64,000 bases of DNA, from NCBI RefSeq assembly GCF_026625705.1, contig NZ_CP113059.1, forward strand, positions 620,001 through 684,000. Reading direction: 5' to 3'. Below are positions 47,656 to 55,833 of this stretch, one piece after another (position 1 is the stretch's first letter; each line of letters opens with the position of its first letter). The notes below the pieces were generated by a model. The model was not told the origin of the DNA. It saw only the letters and a list, made by a program, of their open reading frames with translations, and made no database searches. The stretch comes from Pedobacter sp. SL55 (GTDB lineage: Bacteria; Bacteroidota; Bacteroidia; Sphingobacteriales; Sphingobacteriaceae). Position numbers and translations under genes: made by a program.

Positions 47656-47665
47656 TACTGTTTAT

Positions 47666-48328
47666 TTATTGAGATACTGCTTTGCGCAAAAATAAAACGA
47701 AAGGCTGAATAGTTTTGAAAGCAGTTATTAACTTATCAACGATATTATTTTTATAAAAATCATCTTCCTTTAATGGATAAATAGAAATAAAACTCTTAAG
47801 TCTAAGGTATTCAATCATAGGATGATCTATTTCATAGCCTTTTGGAGCTTTTTTTAGAGAGTCCTCTTTACTTAAAGAAAATATTTTTTGGTAGTCTTTG
47901 TCATTGATGATTTCTAAAAACTCATCGCCATTGTAGTCAATTTCTTCTCTTATACTTTTAACTATTTTGCTTTCGGGCATCCAAAAACCTACACCAAAAA
48001 AGCAGTTTCTAGGTTCTAAATGTAAATAATAAGCTGGTGTACTTGGCCCATAACCTTTTACGTCGAAAGCAATTCCGTAGTTTTTCTTATAAGGATCTTT
48101 GTTTAAGCTAAACCTCACATCTCTATAAATTCTGAGCAAACACTTTTTAGGTTCGGTATCTGCAGAAAACTCCGGATCTATAGCTGCTAATTCTTTGATT
48201 AATGGAGAAATAAAAGCAAATAAATCCAGCTTGGCTTCTTCATAACGGAATTTGTTTAGGGCAAACCATTCGCGGTTATTATTTTCCGCTAATTCTCGAA
48301 GAAAATCGAAAGTTGTTTTTTTCAGCAT
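47666..48328 (-). CDS. DUF2461 family protein
   Basis: A 220-residue protein of the TIGR02453/DUF2461 family. Key parts are TFDFLRELAENNNREWFALNKFRYEEAK, KCLLRIYRDVRFSLNKDPYKKNYGI, YYLHLEPRNCFFGVGFWMPE and PKGYEIDHPMIEYLRLKSF. Cytoplasmic; function not known. It lies 10 bases before the OmpA-like gene and may share its transcript. Confidence 0.92.
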   Translation of the reverse strand: MLKKTTFDFLRELAENNNREWFALNKFRYEEAKLDLFAFISPLIKELAAIDPEFSADTEPKKCLLRIYRDVRFSLNKDPYKKNYGIAFDVKGYGPSTPAYYLHLEPRNCFFGVGFWMPESKIVKSIREEIDYNGDEFLEIINDKDYQKIFSLSKEDSLKKAPKGYEIDHPMIEYLRLKSFISIYPLKEDDFYKNNIVDKLITAFKTIQPFVLFLRKAVSQ

Positions 48329-48410
48329 AAATAATCACATTAGCAATCGCTACCAATGTAGTGAATTAATATGTTTTTCTGTAAAATTTAATGGATTTTA
48401 ACAGTAGAGA

Positions 48411-48650
48411 TTAGGCTACATCTGGTTTTTTACGATAGCTCGTATACCAAATTGTACCCACTACTCCAGCTAATAAGAACGGTGCTGCCAACAAGTACAA
48501 AACACCCGAGTTTAGTCCCTTGGTTTGGGTATTGCCATTTTTAACGCCCATTTCGGCATTGGCAGTGCACATGGCACATTGCGCATTAGCTTTTGGAGCT
48601 AAAGCAATTGTTGCCATAAAGAAAAGTAAAACAGCTAGTACTTTTTTCAT
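48411..48650 (-). CDS. Small exported protein with CxxC motif and one membrane helix
   Basis: A 79-residue protein: signal peptide (MKKVLAVLLFFMATIALAPKANA), then QCAMCTANAEMG with a CxxC pair, and a single hydrophobic helix (VLYLLAAPFLLAGVVGTIWY) before a short basic tail. The arrangement is found next to cytochrome oxidase genes in Bacteroidota, and a metal or redox role is plausible but unproven. TACCTTTG (48655-48662 on the minus strand) fits the -7 promoter box and ends 4 bases before the start. Confidence 0.75.
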   Translation of the reverse strand: MKKVLAVLLFFMATIALAPKANAQCAMCTANAEMGVKNGNTQTKGLNSGVLYLLAAPFLLAGVVGTIWYTSYRKKPDVA

Positions 48651-48654
48651 AGTG

Positions 48655-48662
48655 CAAAGGTA
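48655..48662 (-). promoter_or_regulatory. TAnnTTTG -7 element before the small CxxC protein
   Basis: On the minus strand TACCTTTG matches the Bacteroidota -7 consensus exactly and ends 4 bases before the ATG. No -33 TTG is seen at 19-21 bases. Confidence 0.4.
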
Positions 48663-48719
48663 CTGATAAAGTTTAAGAGCTTGTTAAGCTTAAGAAACAA
48701 AAATCTTTCATTTTATTTA

Positions 48720-49268
48720 CTAATGTAAATAATATGGCGAAATCATTACATAAACAATAACCCCTGTTACTGCCACATACAACCAAATTGGAAAAGTAAT
48801 TTTGGCAATTTTGCGATGCTTATCAAAACGCTCAGCTAAGGCTCGCACATACGTAACTAAAACAAAAGGAATGATGATTACCGATAGACAGATATGCGTG
48901 ATTAAAATGAAGTAATAAACATATTTGATGGCTCCTTCGCCACCAAACTTGGTAGAATCAGACGTCATGTGATAGGCTACGTACATTCCCAAAAACAAAA
49001 CAGATAGTAGAATAGCAAACTTCATTAAATTTTCGTGCAGCTTACGTTTGCCATTTTTGATAGCCCAAACCGCTACAACCAGTACAACTGCAGTGAGGCC
49101 ATTTATAGTGGCATAAATTGGCGGCAAGAAGCTCAAGGGCTTTACGTCATAACCCAGTTTCCTTAAGTTAACCCCAAACAACAAAGCCACTACCAACGGA
49201 ATAGCAACCGAAAGAATTACAATCCACTTGTTATATTTTTGTTCAACTGTTTTTTCTACGTGGTTCAT
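48720..49268 (-). CDS. DUF420 membrane protein, cytochrome oxidase associated
   Basis: A 182-residue protein with about five membrane helices and conserved His residues in FAILLSVLFLGMYVAYHM and YYFILITHICLSVI. DUF420 proteins (CtaM-like) assist assembly of heme-copper oxidases and are often the last gene of the cta cluster, as here. It is separated from the SCO-like gene by 111 bases holding a heptamer repeat. Confidence 0.88.
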   Translation of the reverse strand: MNHVEKTVEQKYNKWIVILSVAIPLVVALLFGVNLRKLGYDVKPLSFLPPIYATINGLTAVVLVVAVWAIKNGKRKLHENLMKFAILLSVLFLGMYVAYHMTSDSTKFGGEGAIKYVYYFILITHICLSVIIIPFVLVTYVRALAERFDKHRKIAKITFPIWLYVAVTGVIVYVMISPYYLH

Positions 49269-49301
49269 TTTAAATCTCTAACTTGATATCCCAAAAACTT
49301 A

Positions 49302-49343
49302 TTTTGACTTTTGACTTTTGACTTTTGACTTTTGACTTTTGAC
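49302..49343. repeat. Tandem heptamer (TTTTGAC) x6
   Basis: Six uninterrupted copies of TTTTGAC lie between the SCO-like stop and the DUF420 start. Such runs slip readily in replication and can change the spacing between genes. Confidence 0.9.
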
Positions 49344-49379
49344 TTCCAACTTCCATCTCACACCTTTTACCTTTGAATT

Positions 49380-50093
49380 CTACCTGCCGTCTTTCATATT
49401 TCTCAACTCTTCGGCAATTAGCACTTTAATTTCATCGTCTAATTTAGAAAGCGCTTCGTGATTATTAGCATCGTAAAAACCTCTAATCCTATGATGACTA
49501 TCTAGCAATACGATTTTATGGCTATATATCACTTTCTCAACAGGTGTTTTAACTTCAATCACATCTAGCAACAAATCTTTCCTAACCATGGCATAAACAG
49601 CGGTAGTATCTCCGCTCAATAAATCCCATTTATTGGGTTTTGCTTGTAACAACCTTGCTGTTTCTGCCAGTTGCTCCTTGTTATCAGACGGGTCTACGCT
49701 AATGCTTGCAAAATGAACCAAGTTATTATTTTGATACGTTTTGTTGAACTTTTTAAATTCGGTAAAAATAGCTCTTGAACCATCCGTTTGAACATGACTA
49801 TACAATAGGTTCAAGACCATGATCTTTCCTCTCCAACTATCTAAGGTAACGGTGTCCCCATTTTGATTAGTTAAAGAGAAATTACTTACGGAATGATAAA
49901 TTGTATCTGGTATTTGCTTACCCCTTACCGAATGGAAGGTAGAAGCAACTTGTTTAGGACCAAAAATAGCCAAGGGTCTGTACCTATTTTTTCCCTGATC
50001 CTGAAGTAAATAATATAAAAATCCTGGCATCACTAATATGGCTGCCAGGATTAATATGGTTGAAATCTTCTTTTTGCTAGAACTTGCGTTCAT
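49380..50093 (-). CDS. SCO/SenC-like thioredoxin-fold protein without copper-binding cysteines
   Basis: 237 residues: an N-terminal membrane anchor (about 10-30), then a SCO1/SenC-type redoxin domain (FSLTNQNGDTVTLDSWRGKIMVLNLLYS...). SCO proteins load copper into the CuA centre through CxxxC plus a His. Here the site reads YSHVQTDGSR (about 98-107) and the whole protein has no cysteine. The downstream His is kept (His191, VIYSHKIVLLD). It lies 8 bases after the subunit IV gene, where a SCO gene is expected. It may be a chaperone that no longer binds copper in the usual way. Confidence 0.85.
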   Translation of the reverse strand: MNASSSKKKISTILILAAILVMPGFLYYLLQDQGKNRYRPLAIFGPKQVASTFHSVRGKQIPDTIYHSVSNFSLTNQNGDTVTLDSWRGKIMVLNLLYSHVQTDGSRAIFTEFKKFNKTYQNNNLVHFASISVDPSDNKEQLAETARLLQAKPNKWDLLSGDTTAVYAMVRKDLLLDVIEVKTPVEKVIYSHKIVLLDSHHRIRGFYDANNHEALSKLDDEIKVLIAEELRNMKDGR

Positions 50094-50101
50094 TATATTT
50101 A

Positions 50102-50497
50102 TTAATGATGAGAAGTACCGCTATTTTTATAAACTGGGTGTTCCTGTAAATGATTCAATAGGTAACCTCCCTCAATTAGCATCAATACAATAAAATAAAT
50201 GATAAAGATGAATACAATTGAGCAGCAAATAATAAAGCTTTTCTTTTCGAACTTTAAATGCATAAAGAAAGCAACAATGTAGTATGCCTTAATTAAGGTA
50301 AGTACAACATAAAAAGCGTACAAAGCTGGGCCCTTTGCAACAATATGCCAGTGGTGTACAAACCCTAGAGCTACTAAAAACTCTACCGCTGTAATTGCTA
50401 AAAGGATACCAAATACTTGCCAAATTTGCTTTACTCCCATTCCTTCGCCATGTGCATGAGCGTCGTGAGTATCTAATGTATGATCGTGATGTGCCAT
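50102..50497 (-). CDS. Cytochrome c oxidase subunit IV
   Basis: A 131-residue membrane protein with three helices and a His-rich N-terminus (MAHHDHTLDTHDAHAHGEG). It matches the bacterial caa3-type subunit IV family: IWQVFGILLAITAVEFLVAL and YYVVLTLIKAYYIVAFFMHLKFE. An accessory subunit of the oxidase, encoded 26 bases after the subunit III gene. The His cluster may bind metal. Confidence 0.9.
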   Translation of the reverse strand: MAHHDHTLDTHDAHAHGEGMGVKQIWQVFGILLAITAVEFLVALGFVHHWHIVAKGPALYAFYVVLTLIKAYYIVAFFMHLKFEKKSFIICCSIVFIFIIYFIVLMLIEGGYLLNHLQEHPVYKNSGTSHH

Positions 50498-50523
50498 TAT
50501 CTTAAATAAATTTTATTAGGTAA

Positions 50524-51258
50524 TTAGATTAAATAGAAGAAGGTAAATACGAATACCCACACCAAATCTACGAAGTGCCAGTACAAACCAACTTTTTCAA
50601 TCATTAAATAACTTCCTCTTTTCTCGAAAGTATTATTCAACACCATAAATAAAATGATGATGTTTAAAATGATACCTACCGTTACGTGGAAACCGTGGAA
50701 ACCTGTAATGGTAAAGAATAGGTTAGAGAACTGTAAGGCTGCTGTATAAGAAATATCATTAGTAAAATACGGTTGTAATGCTGCTGATATCGCTGCAGGA
50801 TCAGTTAAACCTGTTGCAGGATTTTGACCAAACCAGAAGCCTACGTGGTGTAAGTGGCTCCACTCCAATGCCTGACAGCCAACAAAAGCCATACCGCCTA
50901 AGATGGTCCAAATCATCCATTTTACTACTTCCTTTTTAGAATTACGATGACCTGCCTCTACAGCCAATACCATGGTAACAGAAGACATGATCAAAATAAA
51001 GGTCATGATACCTACAAAAACCAAAGGTTGGCCATGATCTGCAATACCTGGGATAGATTGGAATATTTTATCAGCATCAATCCAAGTAGGTTGCGCAAAT
51101 TTTTGAGCACCGTAGTAAATCAAGAATGATGAAAATGTAAATGCGTCTGACACTAGGAAAAACCACATCATTATTTTACCATATTCTATCGACCATGGTT
51201 CACGACCACCGGCCCAAGGTGTGGTTTTAACTTCGTCTAATTTTGATAATGAATCCAT
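50524..51258 (-). CDS. Cytochrome c oxidase subunit III (first copy beside subunit IV)
   Basis: A 244-residue protein with about seven membrane helices, typical of heme-copper oxidase subunit III: WSIEYGKIMMWFFLVSDAFTFSSFLIYYGAQ, FTITGFHGFHVTVGIILNIIILF and GLYWHFVDLVWVFVFTFFYLI. Subunit III stabilises the oxidase and helps proton uptake. A second, shorter subunit III gene lies just upstream; two neighbouring copies are common in Bacteroidota oxidase operons. Confidence 0.95.
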   Translation of the reverse strand: MDSLSKLDEVKTTPWAGGREPWSIEYGKIMMWFFLVSDAFTFSSFLIYYGAQKFAQPTWIDADKIFQSIPGIADHGQPLVFVGIMTFILIMSSVTMVLAVEAGHRNSKKEVVKWMIWTILGGMAFVGCQALEWSHLHHVGFWFGQNPATGLTDPAAISAALQPYFTNDISYTAALQFSNLFFTITGFHGFHVTVGIILNIIILFMVLNNTFEKRGSYLMIEKVGLYWHFVDLVWVFVFTFFYLI

Positions 51259-51289
51259 TTAATAATTAGTATAATAGTTTGTTAAAAAA

Positions 51290-51871
51290 TTAACTGTTCA
51301 AAAGTAAAAAAACATATAGATAAATCCATAAGATATCTATAAAATGCCAAAATATTGAGGTAATATCTTGGCGATATTCTGCAACTTCTTGCGATACATT
51401 TTTGTAGTTGCCCATTAAGCTACTGGTTACAAAGGCCAAACCACCGATAATGTGTAACAAGTGGAAACCCGATACAATATAGATCATGGAAATAGCAGCA
51501 TTGTTATTTACCAATACTGCCCCAGTTTGGTAAAGGCTTGTCCAGCCCTGAAACTGCATTACACCAAATGCAATTCCTAAAACAAAAGTTATCCATAAAA
51601 ATAAGCGCTGTTTACCCCTGTCTCCTTTTTTTAAAGCTCTGGCCGCTAAAAAAAGACAAACACTGCTTACCAGCAATACGCCTGTACTATAGCTAAAAAC
51701 TTCTGGCAATATCAAACCATGACCTTTGCCTTTAGAAGCCATAAAAACTAGATAATAACTAGTCCACCCCCCAAACATAATGGTTGATGAAACTACGAAT
51801 AGCCAAACTAAAAATTTCTTAGACTTTAAGCCAATAGAAAACTCTTCCTTTTGTTGTAATGTACTCACCAT
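51290..51871 (-). CDS. Cytochrome c oxidase subunit III (second copy, short form)
   Basis: A 193-residue subunit III homologue with about five helices: KKFLVWLFVVSSTIMFGGWTSYYLV, IYIVSGFHLLHIIGGLAFV and SIFWHFIDILWIYLYVFLLL. It is paralogous to the 244-residue copy but shorter at the N-terminus. It starts 2 bases from the cyoE stop, so it is in the same transcript. Two forms in one enzyme, or alternative subunits, are possible. Confidence 0.93.
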   Translation of the reverse strand: MVSTLQQKEEFSIGLKSKKFLVWLFVVSSTIMFGGWTSYYLVFMASKGKGHGLILPEVFSYSTGVLLVSSVCLFLAARALKKGDRGKQRLFLWITFVLGIAFGVMQFQGWTSLYQTGAVLVNNNAAISMIYIVSGFHLLHIIGGLAFVTSSLMGNYKNVSQEVAEYRQDITSIFWHFIDILWIYLYVFLLLNS

Positions 51872-51873
51872 TT

Positions 51874-52776
51874 CTATATTACTAAATCAAATAACAAAAT
51901 TAACTGTACCAATGGAATATAAAAGAATGAACAAAACATCACTTTCTTAGCACTTGCTGTATCCATTTTTACCATCAACTGATAAGCATACCAGCTAAAC
52001 AATAAGCCAAACAGTAATGAGGTTACCGCAACATAATAACCGCCAAATCCTAAAATTGTAGGTAATAAACTTACCGGAATTAAAACTAATGTACCCACAA
52101 AAGTGAAAACCGCACTGGTTTTATCTTTCTTCTTAGTAGGCAATAACCTAAATCCAGCTTTGCTGTAATCCTCATCCAATACCCAAGCAATTGACCAAAA
52201 GTGAGGAAATTGCCAAACGAATTGAATAGAGAATAAAACGATAGCAATTAGATAATCCATTGGAACGTAACCCACTGGAGAATGTCCAATTGCTGCAATA
52301 TAACCGATAAGTGGAGGAAAAGCCCCCGGTAAAGCCCCCACAAAAACCGCTATTGGCGATTTTCTTTTTAACGGCGTATAAGCAAAAGCATATAACAAAA
52401 TAGAAAACACGGAGATCAAGCCAGTCTCTAAATTAAGTTTACCCAATAACCAAGTACCTGCAATGCCCATTACCAAGCCAGAAACCAAACCTTGTCCAGT
52501 AGTCATTCTACCGGCTGGCATAGGTCTGTCTTTGGTTCTAGTCATCAACTTGTCTAAGTCAACTTCTATAATTTCGTTAAAACAATTTGCAGCTCCGGTA
52601 ACCAAAAATCCTCCAACAATTAGCATTAACCAATTCATCCAATTAATTTCATCAATAATAGCTCGATCTATTTGAATTTTCGATCCAATCAAAAAGGCAA
52701 TAGACGCTGAAAAAACCACTGAAAAGGTTAAGCGGAATTTAATTAGCTTCGAGAAATCAGAAAAAAACTGTTTCAA
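51874..52776 (-). CDS. cyoE: Heme O synthase (protoheme IX farnesyltransferase)
   Basis: A 300-residue UbiA-family enzyme with about eight helices. It adds a farnesyl group to heme B to make heme O, the precursor of heme A. The Asp-rich motif ANCFNEIIEVDLDKLMTRTKDRPMP is complete (N-x3-D-x3-D type), and AYTPLKRKSP and WQFPHFWSIAWVLDEDYSKAG are typical. Also called ctaB. It lies between ctaA and the subunit III genes, as expected for an aa3-type oxidase cluster. Confidence 0.95.
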   Translation of the reverse strand: MKQFFSDFSKLIKFRLTFSVVFSASIAFLIGSKIQIDRAIIDEINWMNWLMLIVGGFLVTGAANCFNEIIEVDLDKLMTRTKDRPMPAGRMTTGQGLVSGLVMGIAGTWLLGKLNLETGLISVFSILLYAFAYTPLKRKSPIAVFVGALPGAFPPLIGYIAAIGHSPVGYVPMDYLIAIVLFSIQFVWQFPHFWSIAWVLDEDYSKAGFRLLPTKKKDKTSAVFTFVGTLVLIPVSLLPTILGFGGYYVAVTSLLFGLLFSWYAYQLMVKMDTASAKKVMFCSFFYIPLVQLILLFDLVI

Positions 52777-52786
52777 TTTTTAATTT

Positions 52787-53848
52787 TTATGTTGTTTTAT
52801 AGGTTTTGGTTCTATAAACTAACAGGTATAAATAATATTGCAGGCTAAACATCATTGTAGAAAACAAAATATGTATTGCTTGTGCATAGGGTGGCAAGCC
52901 TAAATAAGATAACAAAAAGCCTGAAGCTATTTGTACCAAAAGTACCACCATTAAATAATTTGCAGTAATTAATGGCCAAGCCTTTCCGCTAAACCTATCA
53001 ATTACCATTTTGTAAACAATAAAATTGCTGATGCTTACCAAAATTGCTAAATCTCTATGATAAGAAAACACGCTTCCTATTTTAGAAACCCAAGTATTGC
53101 GCCCATTGTATTGTAACGATTTGGCAATACTATCTACCGCTTCCCGCACCTCCGTTCCTAAAATAATTTGCAGAATAGAGATGATGATGGTAAACAACAG
53201 AAAACCTTTTAGCCACATAATTCGGTACATAATTACCGAAGGCTCTTTATGTAATTGCTTTGCGTAATTATAGGTGTATATTGATATTCCTAAAATTACT
53301 AATGCTAAAAGCATGTGTACGGTAACTACCCATTGCGTTAAATTGGTAGATACTACAATAGAACCTAACCAAGCTTGGTAACCAACTACAATAATATTTA
53401 ACCAGCTCAGTACAATAATTCTCTTCGCCGTTTTCCTGTAGGCGAACGACCAAATTGCAGTTAGCAGTAGCAATATACCTAGTATGGCTCCCGCAAGCCT
53501 ATTTACATACTCTACCCATGTTTTTGTGGCATTAAACTCTTCATGCACCAATATAGACTTGTCTTTTCTCAGACTATCAGCCAACTGGTGCTTACCCATA
53601 CTTTCCAAGTATTTGGCAAACTTCTCGTTCTTCTTTTTCCTGCCTTCTATGTACTTTGTTTCATAATCTGCAGGAAGTTGACTAGCGGAAGTAGGTGGAA
53701 TGTACTGATCGAAACATTTAGGCCAGTCTGGGCAACCCATTCCAGAACCCGTGCTGCGAACAATGCCTCCGGCCAAAATTACCACTAAGGTGGCAATAAT
53801 GGTTATTAAATTTATCCTAATAAATCTATTTTCAGATTTAGCAATCAT
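52787..53848 (-). CDS. ctaA: Heme A synthase (COX15/CtaA)
   Basis: A 353-residue membrane protein with about eight helices. It oxidises the C8 methyl of heme O to make heme A. Recognised by GGIVRSTGSGMGCPDWPKCF near the N-terminus, the long extracytoplasmic loop, HEEFNATKTWVEYVNRLAGAILG (heme-ligand region), and SYHRDLAILVSISNF. With cyoE it supplies heme A to the coxA product. A hairpin terminator between coxA and this gene may separate the units. Confidence 0.94.
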   Translation of the reverse strand: MIAKSENRFIRINLITIIATLVVILAGGIVRSTGSGMGCPDWPKCFDQYIPPTSASQLPADYETKYIEGRKKKNEKFAKYLESMGKHQLADSLRKDKSILVHEEFNATKTWVEYVNRLAGAILGILLLLTAIWSFAYRKTAKRIIVLSWLNIIVVGYQAWLGSIVVSTNLTQWVVTVHMLLALVILGISIYTYNYAKQLHKEPSVIMYRIMWLKGFLLFTIIISILQIILGTEVREAVDSIAKSLQYNGRNTWVSKIGSVFSYHRDLAILVSISNFIVYKMVIDRFSGKAWPLITANYLMVVLLVQIASGFLLSYLGLPPYAQAIHILFSTMMFSLQYYLYLLVYRTKTYKTT

Positions 53849-53870
53849 TGATGTATGATAGATTTATAAA

Positions 53871-53914
53871 AATAAGGTACCTGTAAGTGTTTAAACAATT
53901 GCAGATACCTTATT
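53871..53914 (-). terminator. Terminator between coxA and ctaA
   Basis: On the minus strand AATAAGGTATCTG (53914 to 53902) pairs with CAGGTACCTTATT (53883 to 53871), 13 bases with one G-T pair, followed by TTTTTAT. It lies 30 bases after the coxA stop and should end or reduce transcription before ctaA. Confidence 0.65.
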
Positions 53915-53943
53915 ACATATTTTCGACAAAGTCTGCGACAGTA

Positions 53944-55815
53944 CTATTCTTGTACTGGCTTATTCGCTGCTTCCCACTCTTTTTGTATGCGTTCAGCTTC
54001 TTCGTTACCCTCAAAGTCGTGAGGTAAGTTAGAGCTTATCGTTTCAGAGAAAGGAGTTGTCTGAAGGATGAAATCTTGATCAGCCCCTGGCTTGCTATAA
54101 TCATAAGGCCAACGGTATACAGTTGGAATTTCTCCTGGCCAGTTTCCGTGCAAACGTTCTACTGGAGTAGTCCACTCTAAAGTATTAGCTTCCCAAGGGT
54201 TTTGAGTTGCTTTTTTACCTCTAAAGATAGAATAGAAGAAGTTGAACAAGAATGCCACCTGTGCAAGAGCTGCAACAATAGCAGACCAAGTTACAAAGGT
54301 ATTTACAGTTAACCATTTGTTCATGAACTCAAACTCAGTGAATGCATAGTAACGACGAGGCACACCATCTAAACCTAAGAAGTGTAATGGGAAGAATACT
54401 AAGTAAGCACAAATGAAAGTTACCCAAAAATGTAAGTAAGCCAACTTAGGGTTCATCATTCTACCGAACATTTTTGGAAACCAGTGGTAAACACCAGCAA
54501 GCATACCAAAGATAGCTGCAGAACCCATTACCAAGTGGAAGTGAGCCACTACAAAGTAAGTATCGTGCAAATTAATATCTAAAGAAGCATTACCTAAGAA
54601 AATACCAGTTAAACCACCAGAGATAAAGAATGATACTAAACCAACGGCAAATAACATTGCTGGTGTAAACCTGATATTACCTCTCCATAGCGTAGCTAAG
54701 TAATTAAATGTTTTTACTGCCGATGGCACCGCAATAATTAAGGTTGTGATCATAAACACACCACCTAATAGCGGGTTCATACCTGTAACAAACATGTGGT
54801 GACCCCATACGATAAACGATAGTACCGTAATACCGATTAGCGAGTAAACCATTGCATGGTAACCAAAAATTGGTTTTCTTGAGTTTACAGAGATAATTTC
54901 TGAAGAGATACCTAAAGCAGGCATAATTACGATGTATACCTCTGGGTGACCTAAGAACCAGAATAAGTGTTGCCACAAAATTGGCGAACCTCCTTCGTTG
55001 GGTAAAATCTCAGTACCGAATACTAAATCTGATAAATAGAAACTGGTGCCAAAGCTACGATCGAAGATTAAAAGTACCACACCCGAAACCAATACAGGGA
55101 AAGATAAGATACCTAAAACAGCTGTTAAAAATATAGCCCAAATGGTTAATGGCATTTTCCAAAGGTCCATTCCTTTGGTACGCATGTTCAAAATAGTAGC
55201 TACATAATTTAAACTACCCATTAATGAAGATGCCACGAAAATTACCATACTTACTAACCACAAAGTCATACCTAAGCCAGAGCCAGGCATTGCCTTTGGA
55301 ACAGCAGAAAGCGGAGGATAAACCGTCCAACCACCACTGGCAGGACCAGTTTGGATAAAGAATGAACTCATCATGATGATACAAGCTACCAAGAAAAACC
55401 AGTAAGATAGCATGTTCATGAAAGGAGAAGCCATATCTCTAGCACCAAGTTGCAAAGGAATTAAAAGGTTACTAAAGGTACCACTTAAACCTGCTGTTAA
55501 CACAAAGAATACCATAATAGTACCGTGTATGGTAACTAAGGCCAAGAAAAAGTCTGGCTTTATCCTTCCTCCTTCAGCCCATTTGCCTAAAAAGGTTTCT
55601 AACAAAGGAAAAGATTTATCTGGCCATGCAAGCTGAATTCTAAATAAAATAGATAAAAGCATTGCAATAACTGCCATAATGATACCAGTTATTAAAAACT
55701 GCTTGGCAATCATTTTATGGTCTTGACTAAATACGTATTTAGTTAAGAACGTTTCATGGTGATGGCCATGTCCATGATCGTCGTGGTGTGTATCGTGTAA
55801 TGATATTGTTGACAT
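53944..55815 (-). CDS. coxA: Cytochrome c oxidase subunit I
   Basis: A 623-residue heme-copper oxidase catalytic subunit (ctaD). About 12-13 helices. The heme a ligand is His in LVTIHGTIMVFFVLTAG; CuB/heme a3 ligands are in FWFLGHPEVYIVIMPALG (His-Tyr crosslink pair), WGHHMFVTG and HDTYFVVAHFHLVMG. The conserved Glu in HPEVYI points to an A-type enzyme. It reduces O2 to water and pumps protons. It lies 18 bases after coxB. The N-terminus (MSTISLHDTHHDDHGHGHH) is His-rich. Confidence 0.96.
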   Translation of the reverse strand: MSTISLHDTHHDDHGHGHHHETFLTKYVFSQDHKMIAKQFLITGIIMAVIAMLLSILFRIQLAWPDKSFPLLETFLGKWAEGGRIKPDFFLALVTIHGTIMVFFVLTAGLSGTFSNLLIPLQLGARDMASPFMNMLSYWFFLVACIIMMSSFFIQTGPASGGWTVYPPLSAVPKAMPGSGLGMTLWLVSMVIFVASSLMGSLNYVATILNMRTKGMDLWKMPLTIWAIFLTAVLGILSFPVLVSGVVLLIFDRSFGTSFYLSDLVFGTEILPNEGGSPILWQHLFWFLGHPEVYIVIMPALGISSEIISVNSRKPIFGYHAMVYSLIGITVLSFIVWGHHMFVTGMNPLLGGVFMITTLIIAVPSAVKTFNYLATLWRGNIRFTPAMLFAVGLVSFFISGGLTGIFLGNASLDINLHDTYFVVAHFHLVMGSAAIFGMLAGVYHWFPKMFGRMMNPKLAYLHFWVTFICAYLVFFPLHFLGLDGVPRRYYAFTEFEFMNKWLTVNTFVTWSAIVAALAQVAFLFNFFYSIFRGKKATQNPWEANTLEWTTPVERLHGNWPGEIPTVYRWPYDYSKPGADQDFILQTTPFSETISSNLPHDFEGNEEAERIQKEWEAANKPVQE

Positions 55816-55833
55816 AATAAGGTTTTTCCAGTA

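Noticed and set aside
49302..49343. A CRISPR-like repeat
   Set aside because: The unit is 7 bases with no spacers; it is a simple tandem repeat.
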